NCBI GenBank assembly: GCA_029718625.1
Contig: CM056379.1
Location: 53,217,579-53,281,578 of the forward strand
Reading direction: 5' to 3'
Length of the DNA stretch: 64,000 nucleotides
Origin: Synaphobranchus kaupii
Lineage: Eukaryota; Chordata; Actinopteri; Anguilliformes; Synaphobranchidae
Every line of letters starts with the position of its first letter. Position 1 is the stretch's first letter. The notes beneath the pieces were generated by a model. That model worked only from the letters and a program-made list of their open reading frames with translations. It was not told the DNA's origin and did no database searches. Position numbers and translations under genes: made by a program. Shown one piece after another: positions 43,892 through 55,456 of the stretch.

Positions 43892-46800
43892 CATTACATT
43901 ACATTACATTACATTTATTTAGCAGACGCTTTTATCCAAAGCGACGTACAGTAAGTGCGTACAGAGACATCATCATCATTACAGAACAGACAAGGCAAAG
44001 CACATCCTTTGCATAATGTAGCAGCTATCCCTAGCAATGAACGTTGACTGTAGTTCACAGTAAGCTGTGGGCAAATCAGCAACACCACACTTTCATTCCA
44101 AATACTATTATAAACTATACTATTATAAACCATTCCAAATACTATTATAAACTATGCTATTATAAACCATTCCAAATACTATTATAAACTATAATAAACA
44201 GACAGGAAACACACAGGGAACAGGGAACTGATATTCCTAGGTGAGGATATCAGTCAAGGTGGAGTCTGAAGAGGTGTGTCTTCAGGCCTCGACGGAATGC
44301 AGGCAGGGTTGGAGTAGAACGTAGGGGAATGGGAAGTTCATTCCACCACTGAGGTGCTAATGTGGAAAAACTCCGCAGTCGGGACAAGCGAGAGCCTTTG
44401 ACACGGAGGGGGGGAAGTGCCAGTCGCCCTGCTGTAGAAGAGCGAAGTGGTCGAGCAGGAACATAGTTCTGGATTAAGTCCTGCAGGTAGGCGGGGCCTG
44501 TCCTATTGGCTGCAGTGTAGGCCAGGGTCAGAACTTTGAACCTGATCCTGGCTGCAACTGGCAGCCAGTGGAGAGACCTCAGCAGGGGGGTTACGTGGGA
44601 AAATTTCGGGAGGTTGAACACAAGCCGGGCAGCTGCATTCTGGATCAGTTGAAGAGGCAGAATGGCGCAGGCCGGTAGGCTTGCGAGCAGGGAGTTGCAG
44701 TAGTCCAGGCGTGAGGTGACCATGGTCTGGACAAGAAGCTGGGTGGAGTAGGTGGTCAGGTACGGTCGAATCCTCCTGATGTTGTACAGGAGGAACCTGC
44801 AGGACCGTGCCGTCGCCCTGATGTGCTCTTTGAAGTCCAGCCGGTCGTCCAGGACCACCCCCAGGTTCCTTGCAGAGCGGGAGGCAGCCACCACGGTCCC
44901 ATCAACGGTGATGGAGAGGTCATGTAGTGGGGAGGTCTTGTACGGCATGAAGAGGAGCTCTGTCTTGTCAAGGTTGAGCTTCAGGTGATGGGTAGCCATC
45001 CACTCAGAGATGTCAGTCAGACAAGCAGATATCCTCTCCTTAACCTGTGGGGTAGAGGGAGGGAAAGAGAGGAAGAGTTGAGTATCGTCAGCATAGCTAT
45101 GGTATGAGAAGCCATGTGCATGGATTACTGAGCCAAGAGACTTAGTATACATAGAGAACAGCAGAGGACCCAGTACAGATCCCTGCGGGACTCCTGTAGA
45201 CAGGGGACGGGGAGCAGAGGCGGAACCCTTCCAGGAGACTTGGTAGGATCTATCAGTGAGATACGATACAAACTAAGAGAGGGCAGTTCCAGAAATGCCC
45301 ATCTCAGCGAGTGTGGAGATCAGGAGTTTGTGGTTGACCGTGTCGAATGCCGCAGACAGGTCAAGGAGAATCAGAACAGAGGAGAGAGAGGAGGCTCTAG
45401 CAGTGGCGAGTGCCTCAGTCACAGCCAGGAGAGCAGTTTCGGTGGAATGGCCGGTTCTGAAGCCAGACTGATGCGGGTCAAGCAGGTTGTTCTGGTGGAG
45501 AAAAACAGACAGTTGGTTAAGGACAGCACGTTCAATTGTTTTGGACAGGAAGGGCAAGAGAGATACAGGACGGTAGTTCCTGACATCAGCGGGATCTAAG
45601 CTAGGTTTTTTAAGGAGTGGGGTTACACGGGCAGTTTTAAAGGCAGCAGGAACATGGCCACAGATTAGGGAGGTGTTAATAACGGAGGACAGATATGGAA
45701 GGAGCTCAGCAGATATAGATTGGAGGACTGCTGAAGGTATGGGGTCTAGTGGACAGGTGGTTGCGCGCTGGCGCGTCACCAGCTCGAGCACATCGGAGTC
45801 CTTCAGAGTCTTGAAGGACGACAGTGTAGCGATGGGTTCAGTATGGGGGATGTGGGATGTCACCGGATGCGTGAAGGAGTTCCGGATCGCAGCCACCTTC
45901 CCCTCAAAGTGGGTCAGGAAGTCATCTGCAGAGAGGGAGGAGGGTGAAGGGGGTGGAGGGGGGGTGAGCAGGGAGGAGAAGGTGGAAAAGAGTTTACGTG
46001 GGTTAGATAGACATGTATCAATTTTCGACTGGAAAAATGAAGTTTTAGCTGATGTAGTTGCAGCTGTGAAGGCTGCCAGCAGAGTGTGGTAGGAGGCCAG
46101 GTCTTCTGGGGATCTGGATTTCCTCCACTTTCTCTCAGCGGCTCGTAGCATGGTTCTGCTGGATCTGAGAGAATCCGTCAGCCACGGGGAAGGGGGTGAT
46201 AGTCGGGCTGGTTTGGAGACAAGAGGGCATAGTGAGTTGAGAGACTGAGAGAGGCATGAGTTAAACACAGAGGTGGCGACATCAATGGGCATTTTAGCAA
46301 AGGTAGCAGGAGGAGGAAGTGCAGAGAGAGCAGAAGTAGTGAGAGAGGTGTGAGAGAGGGTGCGGAGATTTCTCCTGAACATAACAGCGGGTGGGTTGTT
46401 AGCGGATTTGAGGGAGAGTGGGCAGGAGAGAGAAAATGAGATAAAGAAATGGTCCGATACGTGGAGGGGGGTCACCGTGAGTTCAGATGTGGCGCAACTC
46501 CTGGTGAGTACAAGGTCCAGTTGGTTACCACCATTGTGGGTGGCAGGCGATGGGGACTGAGTGAGGGCAAAGGACTGGAGGAGTGAGGTGACACTGGATA
46601 GCTGGGCACTGTCTGGTTGGAGGTTGAAGTCTCCCAGTAGGATTACTGGGGTACCATCCTCAGGGAAGGAGCTCAGGAGTGTGTCCAGTTCATCCAGGAA
46701 AGCGCCGAGCGGACCTGGGGGGCGATAGAGAACAACAATGTTAAGTGCAGATGGGTGAGTTACAGTGACTGCATGAAACTCAAAGGAGGAGATATTCAGG

Positions 46801-47210
46801 CAGGGTACAGTGGGAATAGAGAATTTCCAGGATGTGGAAATGAGCAAACCAGTACCCCCGCCTCTGCCTGAGGCCCTGGGGGTGTGGGAGAAGGAGTAGC
46901 CAGCAGACAGAGCAGCTGGAGTGGCTGTGTTATCTGGAGTGATCCAGGTCTCAGTGAGAGCCAGGAAGTGGAGGGACTTCACCTTGGCATATGCAGTGAT
47001 GAAGTCAGCTTTCTGGACGGCTGACCGGCAGTTCCATAGTCCACCCACCACTGAGAGTTCCTTATGAGAGGACAGCGGTGGGTAGACCAGGTTAGCCGGA
47101 CAGCGTCTGCGGTGGTTGGGCCTCCAGGAGCGAGGCATGGAGCACAGAGGAATGGGGGTTAGACACATGGTAGGGGGTGAGAAGACAGGTTAGGTGGGGG
47201 AAGATCATTA
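43892..47210 (-). mobile_element. L2 LINE, nearly full length
   Basis: The 3' end, at low coordinate, has the (ATTAC)n tail at 43,892-43,914 and the conserved 'agcagacgcttttatccaaa' stem-loop region. Coding region 44,250-47,168. The 5' boundary near 47,210 is uncertain. The simple-repeat 3' tail is how L2 elements end instead of poly(A). Confidence 0.88.
44250..47168 (-). pseudogene. L2 ORF2 (endonuclease-RT) with a single TAG stop
   Basis: One frame of 973 codons, interrupted only by TAG at 45,273-45,275. Endonuclease: 'ALTETWI', 'ILLGDFNLQPDS', 'HVSDHFFISF'. RT: 'HQSGFRTGHSTETALLAVTE', 'LILLDLSAAFDTVNH', '[15 protein letters not shown]', catalytic '[11 protein letters not shown]', C-terminal '[15 protein letters not shown]', '[17 protein letters not shown]'. 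The TAG stands where a Trp would be expected. The protein nicks DNA and copies its own RNA at the nick. With a single point defect it is young or polymorphic. The ATG at 47,168 is the most upstream in frame and not certain. Confidence 0.92.
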
Positions 47211-47847
47211 CAAACTGTTCAAATTACCGATGAGGCCGGCAGCCTCTACTTTAACTTATAGAGTTGGCTAATTTCTCGAATGCACTCAGCTGCTTGCAGG
47301 GCTAATTCACTCAGGTGAATCTATTTGCGATTAGCAACACAAAACACTAGCAATTTACTAGACCTAGAAACACAAAGCAAGTAAACAAGTGAAAAAAAAC
47401 CCTTAGCTTAGTTTGTTGTCGACAAACCTGTTTGGGACTTGACTGCGGAGTTTTTTGTCAGACCGTCCTCAATTGAGTGCATTTTCTTGATTGATAGCAC
47501 AGTAGGCCTATCCGAAGTGGGAATGACAGTCTCGTTTTTCTCCCATTGGGTCTTAAACCTGTCTCTCAATTTTTGAGCCAATAGTCAAGACTGTTATCTT
47601 TCAAATAAGTGCTCATACATCATATCCGATTCAAAATATACAAGTTATCGCAGTGCGTAACAGAGGGTTAGGTTTCACTGTAGTACGCGGACACATTAGA
47701 GCGCAATAGGGTTAGTTTATCATTTAGCTTTGCTTGTTCATAATTTACTTAGCTACGTTCCGGTTAGTAAAGAACAATTAATTAGGTAAGACCCGCAGTT
47801 ACATTTTTTTAACTTTAGAGTATTTTTGATACAGTTTTTGTGTAGTT
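47211..47847 (+). other. piggyBac 5' non-coding region
   Basis: Between the L2 and the first transposase ATG. No gene. Promoter elements are expected here, but I see no convincing TATA box. Confidence 0.45.
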
Positions 47848-47975
47848 ATGTTGAGATTTTTGAGGCGTTTATCCGTGCATCAAGTGCTAGACGAACTGGA
47901 TAAGCCAGAAGATGTTTTTGCCGAGGGAGACTCATCCTGTCTCAGTGACGCTGAATCCACTGATGACCGAGATGA
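47848..47975 (+). pseudogene. piggyBac transposase, first exon (acidic N terminus)
   Basis: ATG at 47,848 opens 'MLRFLRRLSVHQVLDELDKP' and then an acidic run 'AEGDSSCLSDAESTDDRDD', typical of piggyBac N termini. It is interrupted at about 47,976 by a retroelement tail. A splice donor to the exon at 49,118 must have lain at or after this point; it is not identifiable. Confidence 0.6.
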
Positions 47976-48235
47976 TGTTTATTTATTTATTTATTGGTTT
48001 ATTTGATAGGGACAATGCAGTTAAACATAGTTCCAGTACAATGACAGCAACTGATGTTCTGCACAAAGAGTTTATAGCTATTGCTAATTTGCAACTCCTG
48101 TCCCTAGTTGGGCTTTTCTAACAATTACACTAAGTATGTAATCCAAAATACAGTACAACCACATCTAAGACCTATAATACAAAATTACATCTATTTAAAA
48201 ACAATCACAAATAAAAAATGTTGCTGACATGTAAG
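47976..48235 (-). mobile_element. Short retroelement 3' fragment (minus)
   Basis: Begins with a TTTATTTATTTATTTATT tract (a minus-strand tail of AAATA repeats) followed by 'tgatagggacaatgcagtta', whose complement (…attgtccctatca) is a known style of fish LINE/SINE 3' end. It interrupts the piggyBac first exon. The inner boundary is uncertain. Confidence 0.5.
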
Positions 48236-49117
48236 TTGTTTTATCATACTAACAGTGTTATGCTATAAACGCATTGAATTTCGTCATGGCAGGTAACGTC
48301 GTTAGGGCCTTGTATTACCGATTTTTCTATATACCAGTGTGAATTCACGCAATGCCATGCGGGTTCGTAATTACATTGTCAACTGTATTTTATTGTTTTT
48401 CATACAATTAATATTAAAAATTGCACATTCCAACGGTATGATAAATAATTTATGAAGTAAACTTAGGGTGTATTGTCTGTGTTGACAACCTCGCACGTGT
48501 TACGTGGCGTTGCCAACAACACAGATGTTTGTGGAAACGGTAAGTTTGGTGTGAGCATCGAAGGAAATGTGCAATTTAGCTGCAATGCGTGAATTCCTGT
48601 GTTTCTTCTGTGAAGCTAACTAACCTTATATACTTATGCATAAAATCAGTCCCTCTCAGCTAAATTAATATAGATAGTATTACCTTTACAGTGGCAAGCT
48701 AGCAAGCAAAATTACAGGTAACAAGCAGCTAGCTATCTATTTGTGTCTGAGATGAGCTACTAAATCGATTTTTTTGAGTGTGAAATGGCTTCTGGAAGTG
48801 TTTAGTAAAGTCATTGTTCCACATGAGTAAATTGTTCTGTATGCAGTACAGAAGGCTGTGCAGGTAAACAAAATGGCAATTTATGCATGGTATGAGGGAG
48901 AGAACATGATAACATGAGGGAGTACTTGTTTATTATTATTATTATTGTTGATTGTTGTTGGATAAGGGGGACTAATGGGTATATCAACATGGTGGACAAT
49001 TCCATGGACAGGGTTAGTGGGGTGTGTAATGATGCTGATTGCTCTCCTGAGGGAATGTGTAGTCTAAATGGCTTCTGTATGAATGGTTAAATAATCTCTC
49101 TCTAATTTTTTTCTCAG

Positions 49118-50515
49118 CAATGCCATGCTTGTTAGCTCTCCCATTCGTTCTCGGTCACCCTCTCCTCTGCCATCAGCGAGCCAGGGACTTCCTCCATGCC
49201 AGCCCTGTCCTGCAGGTTTTCCTCTGAAGAAGCCTCGCAGGCAGGCTGCTGGCCAGAGGTCTGTTCCACAGTGCTCTAGTGCTCGGGGGGCAGCACGGCG
49301 AGGAAGGGGGCGTACCAGGGTGCAGAGACAAGCAGACAGGTGCCCCTCCAGCTCGTCATCCCGCTCAAACTCTCCACCTCCTCCACTCCCTGTGCAAGGA
49401 GAGAGGTGGATGGATGGCAGTGAGCAGGATGAGCAGCCATCAGTCCACCCGTTCGCTCCGGCCAGAACACCTGGGGCTCAGCTGGAGTACTCACCCTTGG
49501 AGCTATTCCAGTTGACCTTCTCTCAGAGTGTGGTGCAAACACTTTGCACCAACACTAATAAGAAGGCTCAACGTAGAATAGACCAGGGAATGAAAACTCC
49601 TTGGAGCCCGCTGGAACCAGGTGAACTGTACCGTTACTTTGGGGTGCTGATTAGCATGGGCCTTGTGAGGTGTCCAGAGACTCGGGACTATTGGAGCCAT
49701 GCGAGGTGTTACAGCTTGCCTTTCCCTCGTACAGTTTTCAGTAGAACCAGGTTTGAGGCAATCTCCTGGGCTCTGCACATCAGTGACCCTGATACGGACG
49801 GGCAAAATGATGCGCTGAGGGGCACAGATAGGTATGACCGCCTTTTCCGGTTGCGTCAGCTCATTGATGAGGTTGTGGCTGCTTGCAGGTCATTTTACCA
49901 GCCGCGACAGCAACTGTCCATTGATGAGCGGACGGTAGCCACAAAGGCTCGGATTGGATTTAAACAGTACATGAAGGCGAAACCTACAAAGTGGGGTTTC
50001 AAACTGTTTGTTCTTTCCGATGCCTGCAATGGCTACACGTGTGACTTCAATGTTTACACCGGAAAACAGAAGTCACCAACTGGAAAGGGCCAGAGTCACG
50101 ATGCTGTCATCAACCTCCTGACTCCGTACCTTGGAACAGGGTACCAGGTGTACGTTGACAATTGGTACACCAGCACTGCTCTGTTCCAGGAGCTGCATGG
50201 CATGCGGTTTGGAGCATGTGGGACCTGTAGGGAGAACAGAAAAGGTTATCCTGTTACTAAGGTGAATGACATGCCCAGGAATGCCGAGAGGGGTACAGTA
50301 AAGTGGATACGGCAGGGTCAGATGCTGTATGTAAAATGGATGGACACAAGGGAGGTCAAGATGTGTTCCACATTCCACATGGCGTTCCAGGGGGACACCA
50401 CTGTGAGAAATGTGCGAAACACTGATGGAACTTGGACCTCCTGTCATGTTCCCATTCCAGTTTCAGTAAGGGAATACAACAAATTCATGGGAGGCGTGGA
50501 CTTGTCAGATGCCCT
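49118..50515 (+). pseudogene. piggyBac transposase, main exon (N-terminal and catalytic domains)
   Basis: Follows a 'ttttttctcag' acceptor and stays open for 465 codons. A Ser/Pro/Arg-rich start is followed by the DDE_Tnp_1_7 domain: 'LELFQLTFSQSVV', 'GELYRYFGVLISMGLVR', first Asp in 'LSIDERTVATKAR', 'KPTKWGFKLFVLSDA', second Asp in 'VYVDNWYTS', 'GACGTCRENRKGYP', third Asp in 'GGVDLSDA'. Right after this last Asp the RTE-like LINE is inserted; the frame resumes at 53,719. The enzyme makes hairpin ends and inserts at TTAA. The PGBD4-type vertebrate family is the closest I can name. Confidence 0.93.
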
Positions 50516-53500
50516 TCTTCTTCTTCTTCGTTTGGGTAGGATCTTTTTCCCACATCCCCAGGCTCGGGGCCGAGGGGCTATCCTTTTACCACCTCGAGCC
50601 TAGGGGGGGGTTCACCCAGACTATATTTCGGGGCACACCTCCAGTAGCCACGTCACCGTGTCATCATCCAGAACCGACAGACCATGCATCCCATTGGGTG
50701 CCCGATAAATCTGGCAGTCCAGGATGACATGGTCTGCGGTTTGTTCCTCCGCGCCACACTCGCAGGCTGCGCAAGAAGCCAAGCCCTATCTGTGCATCGA
50801 TGAGCGGAAGCGCCCAACGCCGGTCCGGAGGCGGTTAAGCCTCACCCATGCCAGTCTAGGCAGGTCCACCACAATAGGGGGAAAACCGACGTCTGGGATG
50901 AAGTCACGGAGTCTAGAGGTGTTCTCCTCCCACTCCATGCTCCAGATGTAATCCGCCCACCGTGCCGCACTGATGTTAAGATCACTGCATTGCTGCAGGA
51001 ATTCCTGTGCGGCAGGCACAAATGGGTGTCTCAACTTAAGGCGCCGGGGAGGCTCAGCAATTACAGCGAGCCTTTCGTGGAGCAGATGGTTTGGCTCCAT
51101 GGCCCGGCACGCGAGACGTGCTGTGGCTCCCGCGCGGCGAAGCCCAGCGGGCTGGATGCCTGCAAGAATGGGAAGATTGTCCACGGGAGTGGGACGCAGG
51201 CATCCTGTCACGATGCGCAAGGCTTCGTTGATGGGCGTATCGATGAGGCGGGTGTGGGCACTGCAACACCATACCGGTGCGCAGTACTCACTAGTCGAGT
51301 AAACAAGGGCCAGGGCTGCCGTACGCAATGTTCTTGCGTCGGCGCCCCAGCCTGACCCGACTAGTCGCCTCATCAATGCCACACGAGATGTTAACTTCTT
51401 GCGCAGTGACTCAAGGTGTCGGCGAAACGTGAGCGACCTGTCCAATGTCACGCCGAGGTAGATTGGCTCAGCGCAGCATGGCAGGGGTGTTCCGCCAATA
51501 TATATTCGGAGCTCACGTTTAGCCTCCCTGTTGTTAAGATGGAAGGCCGCCGACACCGTATTTGCCTCGCTGAGCTTCAACCTCCATTTCCAGAGGTATG
51601 CCACTAGTGTCTGCATGTCCTGGCTCAAAGTCCCCTCCAATGACTGCCAGTCTCCAGCGGAGTACACCAATGCGAGGTCATCCGCGTAGGCATACTTCCG
51701 CGAGACTGTATCAGGCAAGTCATAAGTGTAGATATTATAGAGGAGGGGGGCCAGGACAGATCCCTGGGGTACGCCGTTCTTGAGGCGTCGTAACCTGCTT
51801 TGCTGTCCGCTACTGGTGGTAAGGTTAAAGCTGCGATTTCGGACAAGCTCCAGGATCATACTGACCATGTGCCTGTCCGGCAGCAGGCGGAGCAGCTTGC
51901 AGGTGAGGCCGCGGTGCCATACGGTATCATAGGCAGCCGTCAGATCGACAAAAACGGCTCCGGCCTTCTTCTTGAACGAAAAGCTGTCCTCGATGTCTTG
52001 AGTCATCAAAGTGACTTGGTCTACAGTCGATCTCCCGCGTCGGAACCCGGCCTGCTCCCGAGGGAGCAGTGGGTCGACGATCGGTTCGACGCGGGCGTAG
52101 ATAAGACGCTCGAGGATCTTGAAGGGGATGCAGAGCAAGGAGATGGGACGCTAGCTCTTAGGATCCCCTTCAGGCTTATTCGGCTTAGGGATCGCGACAA
52201 CTAGGGCTCTTCTCCAGATTTTGGGGATCTTGAGTTGGCGCAAGCAGGAAGAGAGGAAAGCTCTTAACCAGGACTTCAGGGCAGGTGCGGCATGGAGTAT
52301 AAGCTCCGGGCAGATGGAATCAGGGCCCGGAGCTTTTCCTGGCTTTAGGTGCTGGAGGGCGGCAGCAAACTCCTCCAGTGTGAATTCACCGGAGATGTTA
52401 TCGCTGCTAGATGTTGGGGCCCTCCAGAGGTCAGACACTTCTTTTGCCACGAGTCGTGATGACTCGCGGTCTTTACCCTCGTATACCCCATTTTTCACAA
52501 ATTGTGATGCGATTTTATTTGCAGAAATGGGGCAGTGACGAGGGGAGTGTCTTGACCTGCCAGTGAGGTTGTTCAGGATACTCCATGCCTTGCGGCTGGA
52601 GTGCGAGAAGTCGATGGAATTGACAGCCTCCTCCCAGCGCTCTTGTCTCCTCCGGCCGAGTCTTGACAACAGGGCTGTAGCAGCCCTGTTTGACTCGGTT
52701 CCGGCAGGAGCCCGAAGGAAAACGCGGTAGAGGTTCTCGCACTCCGCATCCCAGCACGGTTTGTAGCTATTGCGACGTCCGCGTGGGATGGATTTCTTGG
52801 CCGCTTTCACTAACATGCCACAGAAGTCCCGGTATGCCTCATCCACGTTGTTGGTATTAGGCGATGGGAGACGCCACGTGGATTTGTTAGTGAAGAGGCG
52901 GAAGCGTTTCCAATTGGCCTTACGGAAATTCCATCGCTTCACCGGCTCACTCGGGATAGAGTCCACGAGTTTAGGCACGGTTATCAGCGATGGTCGATGT
53001 TGGGACCGCGGGAACTTTCCGAGCACACGTCTGTCCGGGAGCTGGTTGTCTGCACCGACACTCGCAAATGCCACGTCAGGATTCGTCCCAGTGTTCCAGC
53101 GACCGGAGAGAAAGCTGGCTGCACCCTTTGGATCATATAACAGGGCCAGGCAGTTGTTAGCTGCCCAAGCAGCCAGGTTCTCTCCGTTGGGTGTGTTGGT
53201 ATTGTACCCCCAGTCTTCATGCTGACAGTTAAAGTCGCCAGCATAGAGACAGGGGTGGGGGAACACCGGGACAGACATCGGCGTGAATCGCGAGGGGGGA
53301 GGCTTGTAGACGTTTACAATTTTAAAACCGGCAACGTCCACGCACAACCACTCAATCTCCGAGTCAGCCGGAGATTGATCGGCGAGAGTCCAGCTCAGCC
53401 TTTCATGGACAAACGTGGCAAGGCCGTGTTTCCTGCTTAGGATAGACCCAGCTAGTGTGAAATTTGGTAATACTAGCTTATCTGCTGAAAAGCAATGGGT

Positions 53501-53718
53501 CTCCTGGAGGAGGATGACGAGGGCCTTGGTGGTATAGGCCAGCTCCTCGATGACGCTGATCTTGTTGGAGGTGAGTCCTTCGGTGTTCAGCTGCAGTATT
53601 CTGGGTTGGAGGCCAGCGGAGTAAGCACCACCGGCTCTCCTCCCCGACTGCAGCCGAGCACCAGCCCGGGTGAGGGCCCTAAATTGGCAAATTCTGTTTC
53701 GCTTATGACTGCGATTGG
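50516..53718 (-). mobile_element. RTE-like LINE, full length, 3.2 kb
   Basis: Flanked by a perfect 10-bp target duplication CAGATGCCCT (50,506-50,515; 53,719-53,728). The 3' end on minus is a (GAA)n tail (plus-strand ttcttcttcttc from 50,516). A single ORF covers most of it. Length, single ORF and short-repeat tail fit RTE/RTEX-type elements; a jockey-like affiliation is the alternative. Confidence 0.9.
50786..53640 (-). pseudogene. RTE-like ORF: endonuclease-RT with a single TAG stop
   Basis: Frame read from about 53,640 ('RILQLNTEGLTSNKIS', 'LLQETHCFSADKL'), through endonuclease motifs 'YAGDFNCQHEDWGY' and 'SQHRPSLITV', to 'KPGKAPGPDSICPELIL' and 'LVVAIPKPNK'. A TAG at 52,151-52,153 falls within 'DPKS*RPISLL', where Tyr is expected. 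The same frame continues: 'EQAGFRRGRSTVDQVTL', 'AGAVFVDLTAAYDTVW', '[20 protein letters not shown]', catalytic 'YAYADDLALV', 'YLGVTLDRSLTFRRHL', 'STSEYCAPVWC'. No other stop was seen. Confidence 0.9.
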
Positions 53719-54318
53719 CAGATGCCCTGCTGAAATACTACAGCATCAGGCGAAAGACGATGAAGTGGTACAAGGCCCTACTATTCCACTTTATTGATGT
53801 TGCAGTCATCAACGGCTTCCTGCTGCATAAGGAGCTTGCAGCACAGAAGCAGCGCAGGCCCCTCACACACAAGCGCTTCCGGGAATTTAGTCGAGCAGTT
53901 GGTCGACTTTCATCCTGGAAGGGCGTCTGCCGCTGCTTCTGCTCCTGTGTCATCACCTGGTCCAGCTCCCTCTGTGTCTGCTGCTGCTGGCTGTGTGTCC
54001 CCAGCTCCCTCTCTGTCTGCTGCACCAGTCACTGCTCCACCGGTTGCTGTTCCCTGTTCCTCCAGGTCTGCTGTTGGTGGTGGTGCTTTGGGTCCAGCTG
54101 GTGGATTTAGTTGCCTCCCAGTCCCTATCTGTGACCCTAGCACAGTGGATCGCTCCCGCAAGGCGACAGCAAGCAGGCAGCGATGTGTTCATTGCACTGC
54201 TAATGGTGAGCATAATCTAACACCCTGGAAATGCTCCCAGTGCGATGAACCTCTCTGCCTGATACTGGACCGGAACTGCTTTCAAGCATGGCACGTAAAC
54301 CGGGCACAGGTGTTGTAG
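53719..54318 (+). pseudogene. piggyBac transposase, C-terminal part with Cys-rich domain
   Basis: Continues after the LINE: 'LLKYYSIRRKTMKWYKALLF', 'DVAVINGFLLHKELA', 'LTHKRFRE'. At about 53,890 the frame shifts, and the rest is read one frame over: 'LVEQLVDFHPG', a Ala/Pro/Ser linker, then 'RQRCVHCTANGEHNLTPWKC', 'SQCDEPLCLILDRNCFQAWH'. This C-terminal Cys/His cluster is the piggyBac zinc-binding domain that recognises the terminal repeats. The stop is at 54,316. The frameshift is independent of the LINE, so the gene is doubly broken. Confidence 0.88.
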
Positions 54319-55376
54319 CAACCTCACCCTCCACCCCCATGTTTTGATCCTTTGCCTTTTTTTGTTTTTAGTTCATTTTTTCAAGCTTTTTGGACCCTGC
54401 CATTTTGTACTTTCTTTGTGTAAATACGGTAACTTCAGCAATTAGAGGGCAAGGATCTTTTTATTTGTTACAGCAGGGGTGTTTTTATTTTATCTAGGAA
54501 ACTGGTGGACTTTTGCTTTTTTATCCACTGCACTTTTAGTAGTACACCTTAGTGCACTTGTATATAGTTGATATATGTTTGTCATGTATAAAGGTTTGCC
54601 TCCTAAAACCCAACCCCAACGTCCCCGTCGTAGGAGGTGGCAACAGAATAAAGGACAGGACTGGCAAGCAGTAATGTGTAGGGAAGTTTCATACTATTCC
54701 CATTATTCATTTGAAAACCTCCACATTCCTGGACTCATTTCTGGCGAATGGGGCTCTGGTGAAATACACAAGATTCACTGTGCTGCTACATGGGTTTTGA
54801 CAGCTTTTTGTGACCTCGGGTAGTTAGTTGTGTAATATGAAGAGCACCAAGAACACGTCTAAAAATGAACTTTTATTGCCAATATTGACAAATTATCTCA
54901 TTGTATTGTAAAAACCTAAAAAAAATAATCATATTGAGACCTTTCTGGAACATTGCCATTTTTGGCACATTTGGCACCATTTGGATAACGAAAAAGGTTC
55001 ACCTGAAAAAAACCCTGTAAAATTTGAATGGTTTGAGATATTGACACCAGATTGTTACCAGAGGTAGGCAGCATATTGATGAATCGGATAGAGGAGTCAT
55101 TTCCTCCATAGCATTTGTAGCTCCCCAGGTAAAAATTCTTAAACTTGAATGTAGGTACCCGTTTTTTATTTTTTTAAATATTTTCTGTACATAAATTGTT
55201 GCAGTTAAGTATCAAAAACTGGATTTCTATGAGTTCTCACTGCTTACTCGTAATACTCCTTTAATAAAAGCCATGAAGCATATTTGTACCATTTATAGTT
55301 TTTGAGATAACCACCTTTGTTTGTCACTAGTGAAAACAGGCGAAAATTGGCCTATTTTGCCCTCGGTAGGAAGAGG
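54319..55376 (+). other. piggyBac 3' region
   Basis: Non-coding, with AATAAA near 54,649 and 55,262. Two related phrases 'ttgagatattgacac' (about 55,029) and 'ttttgagataaccac' (about 55,298) occur; the latter, with the following 'tcactagtg', also matches 4,345-4,380. The small frame at 54,575 (arginine-rich) is likely untranslated. Confidence 0.55.
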
Positions 55377-55380
55377 TTAA

Positions 55381-55456
55381 AGACTTTCACCGTGCCCACC
55401 CTGAGAAGCTCATGAGACCGCCAGGAGTCGGTCATTAAGGGGGGGGGGGGAGGTCC
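55381..55456 (+). pseudogene. Gypsy pol C-terminal tail and polypurine tract
   Basis: 'DFHRAHPEKLMRPPGVGH' then stop, followed by a G-rich polypurine tract (55,437-55,454) that primes plus-strand synthesis, directly before the 3' LTR. Confidence 0.88.

Larger units (their letters stand above)
43413..55380 (+). mobile_element. piggyBac transposon, 12 kb with nested LINEs, in Gypsy
   Basis: TTAA at 43,413-43,416 and 55,377-55,380; the ends share CCTCTT..TACC on opposite strands. Removing the element and one TTAA restores the Gypsy chromodomain reading frame. It contains a piggyBac transposase gene on plus (47,848-54,318) split by an RTE-like LINE, and an L2 LINE on minus in its 5' part. Without these and a small tail insertion it is about 5.2 kb. 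The transposase carries its catalytic residues, but the gene is broken. Confidence 0.92.

Noticed and set aside
45673..46092. Plus-strand frames opposite the L2 ORF
   Set aside because: Antisense shadows of the L2 endonuclease-RT frame.
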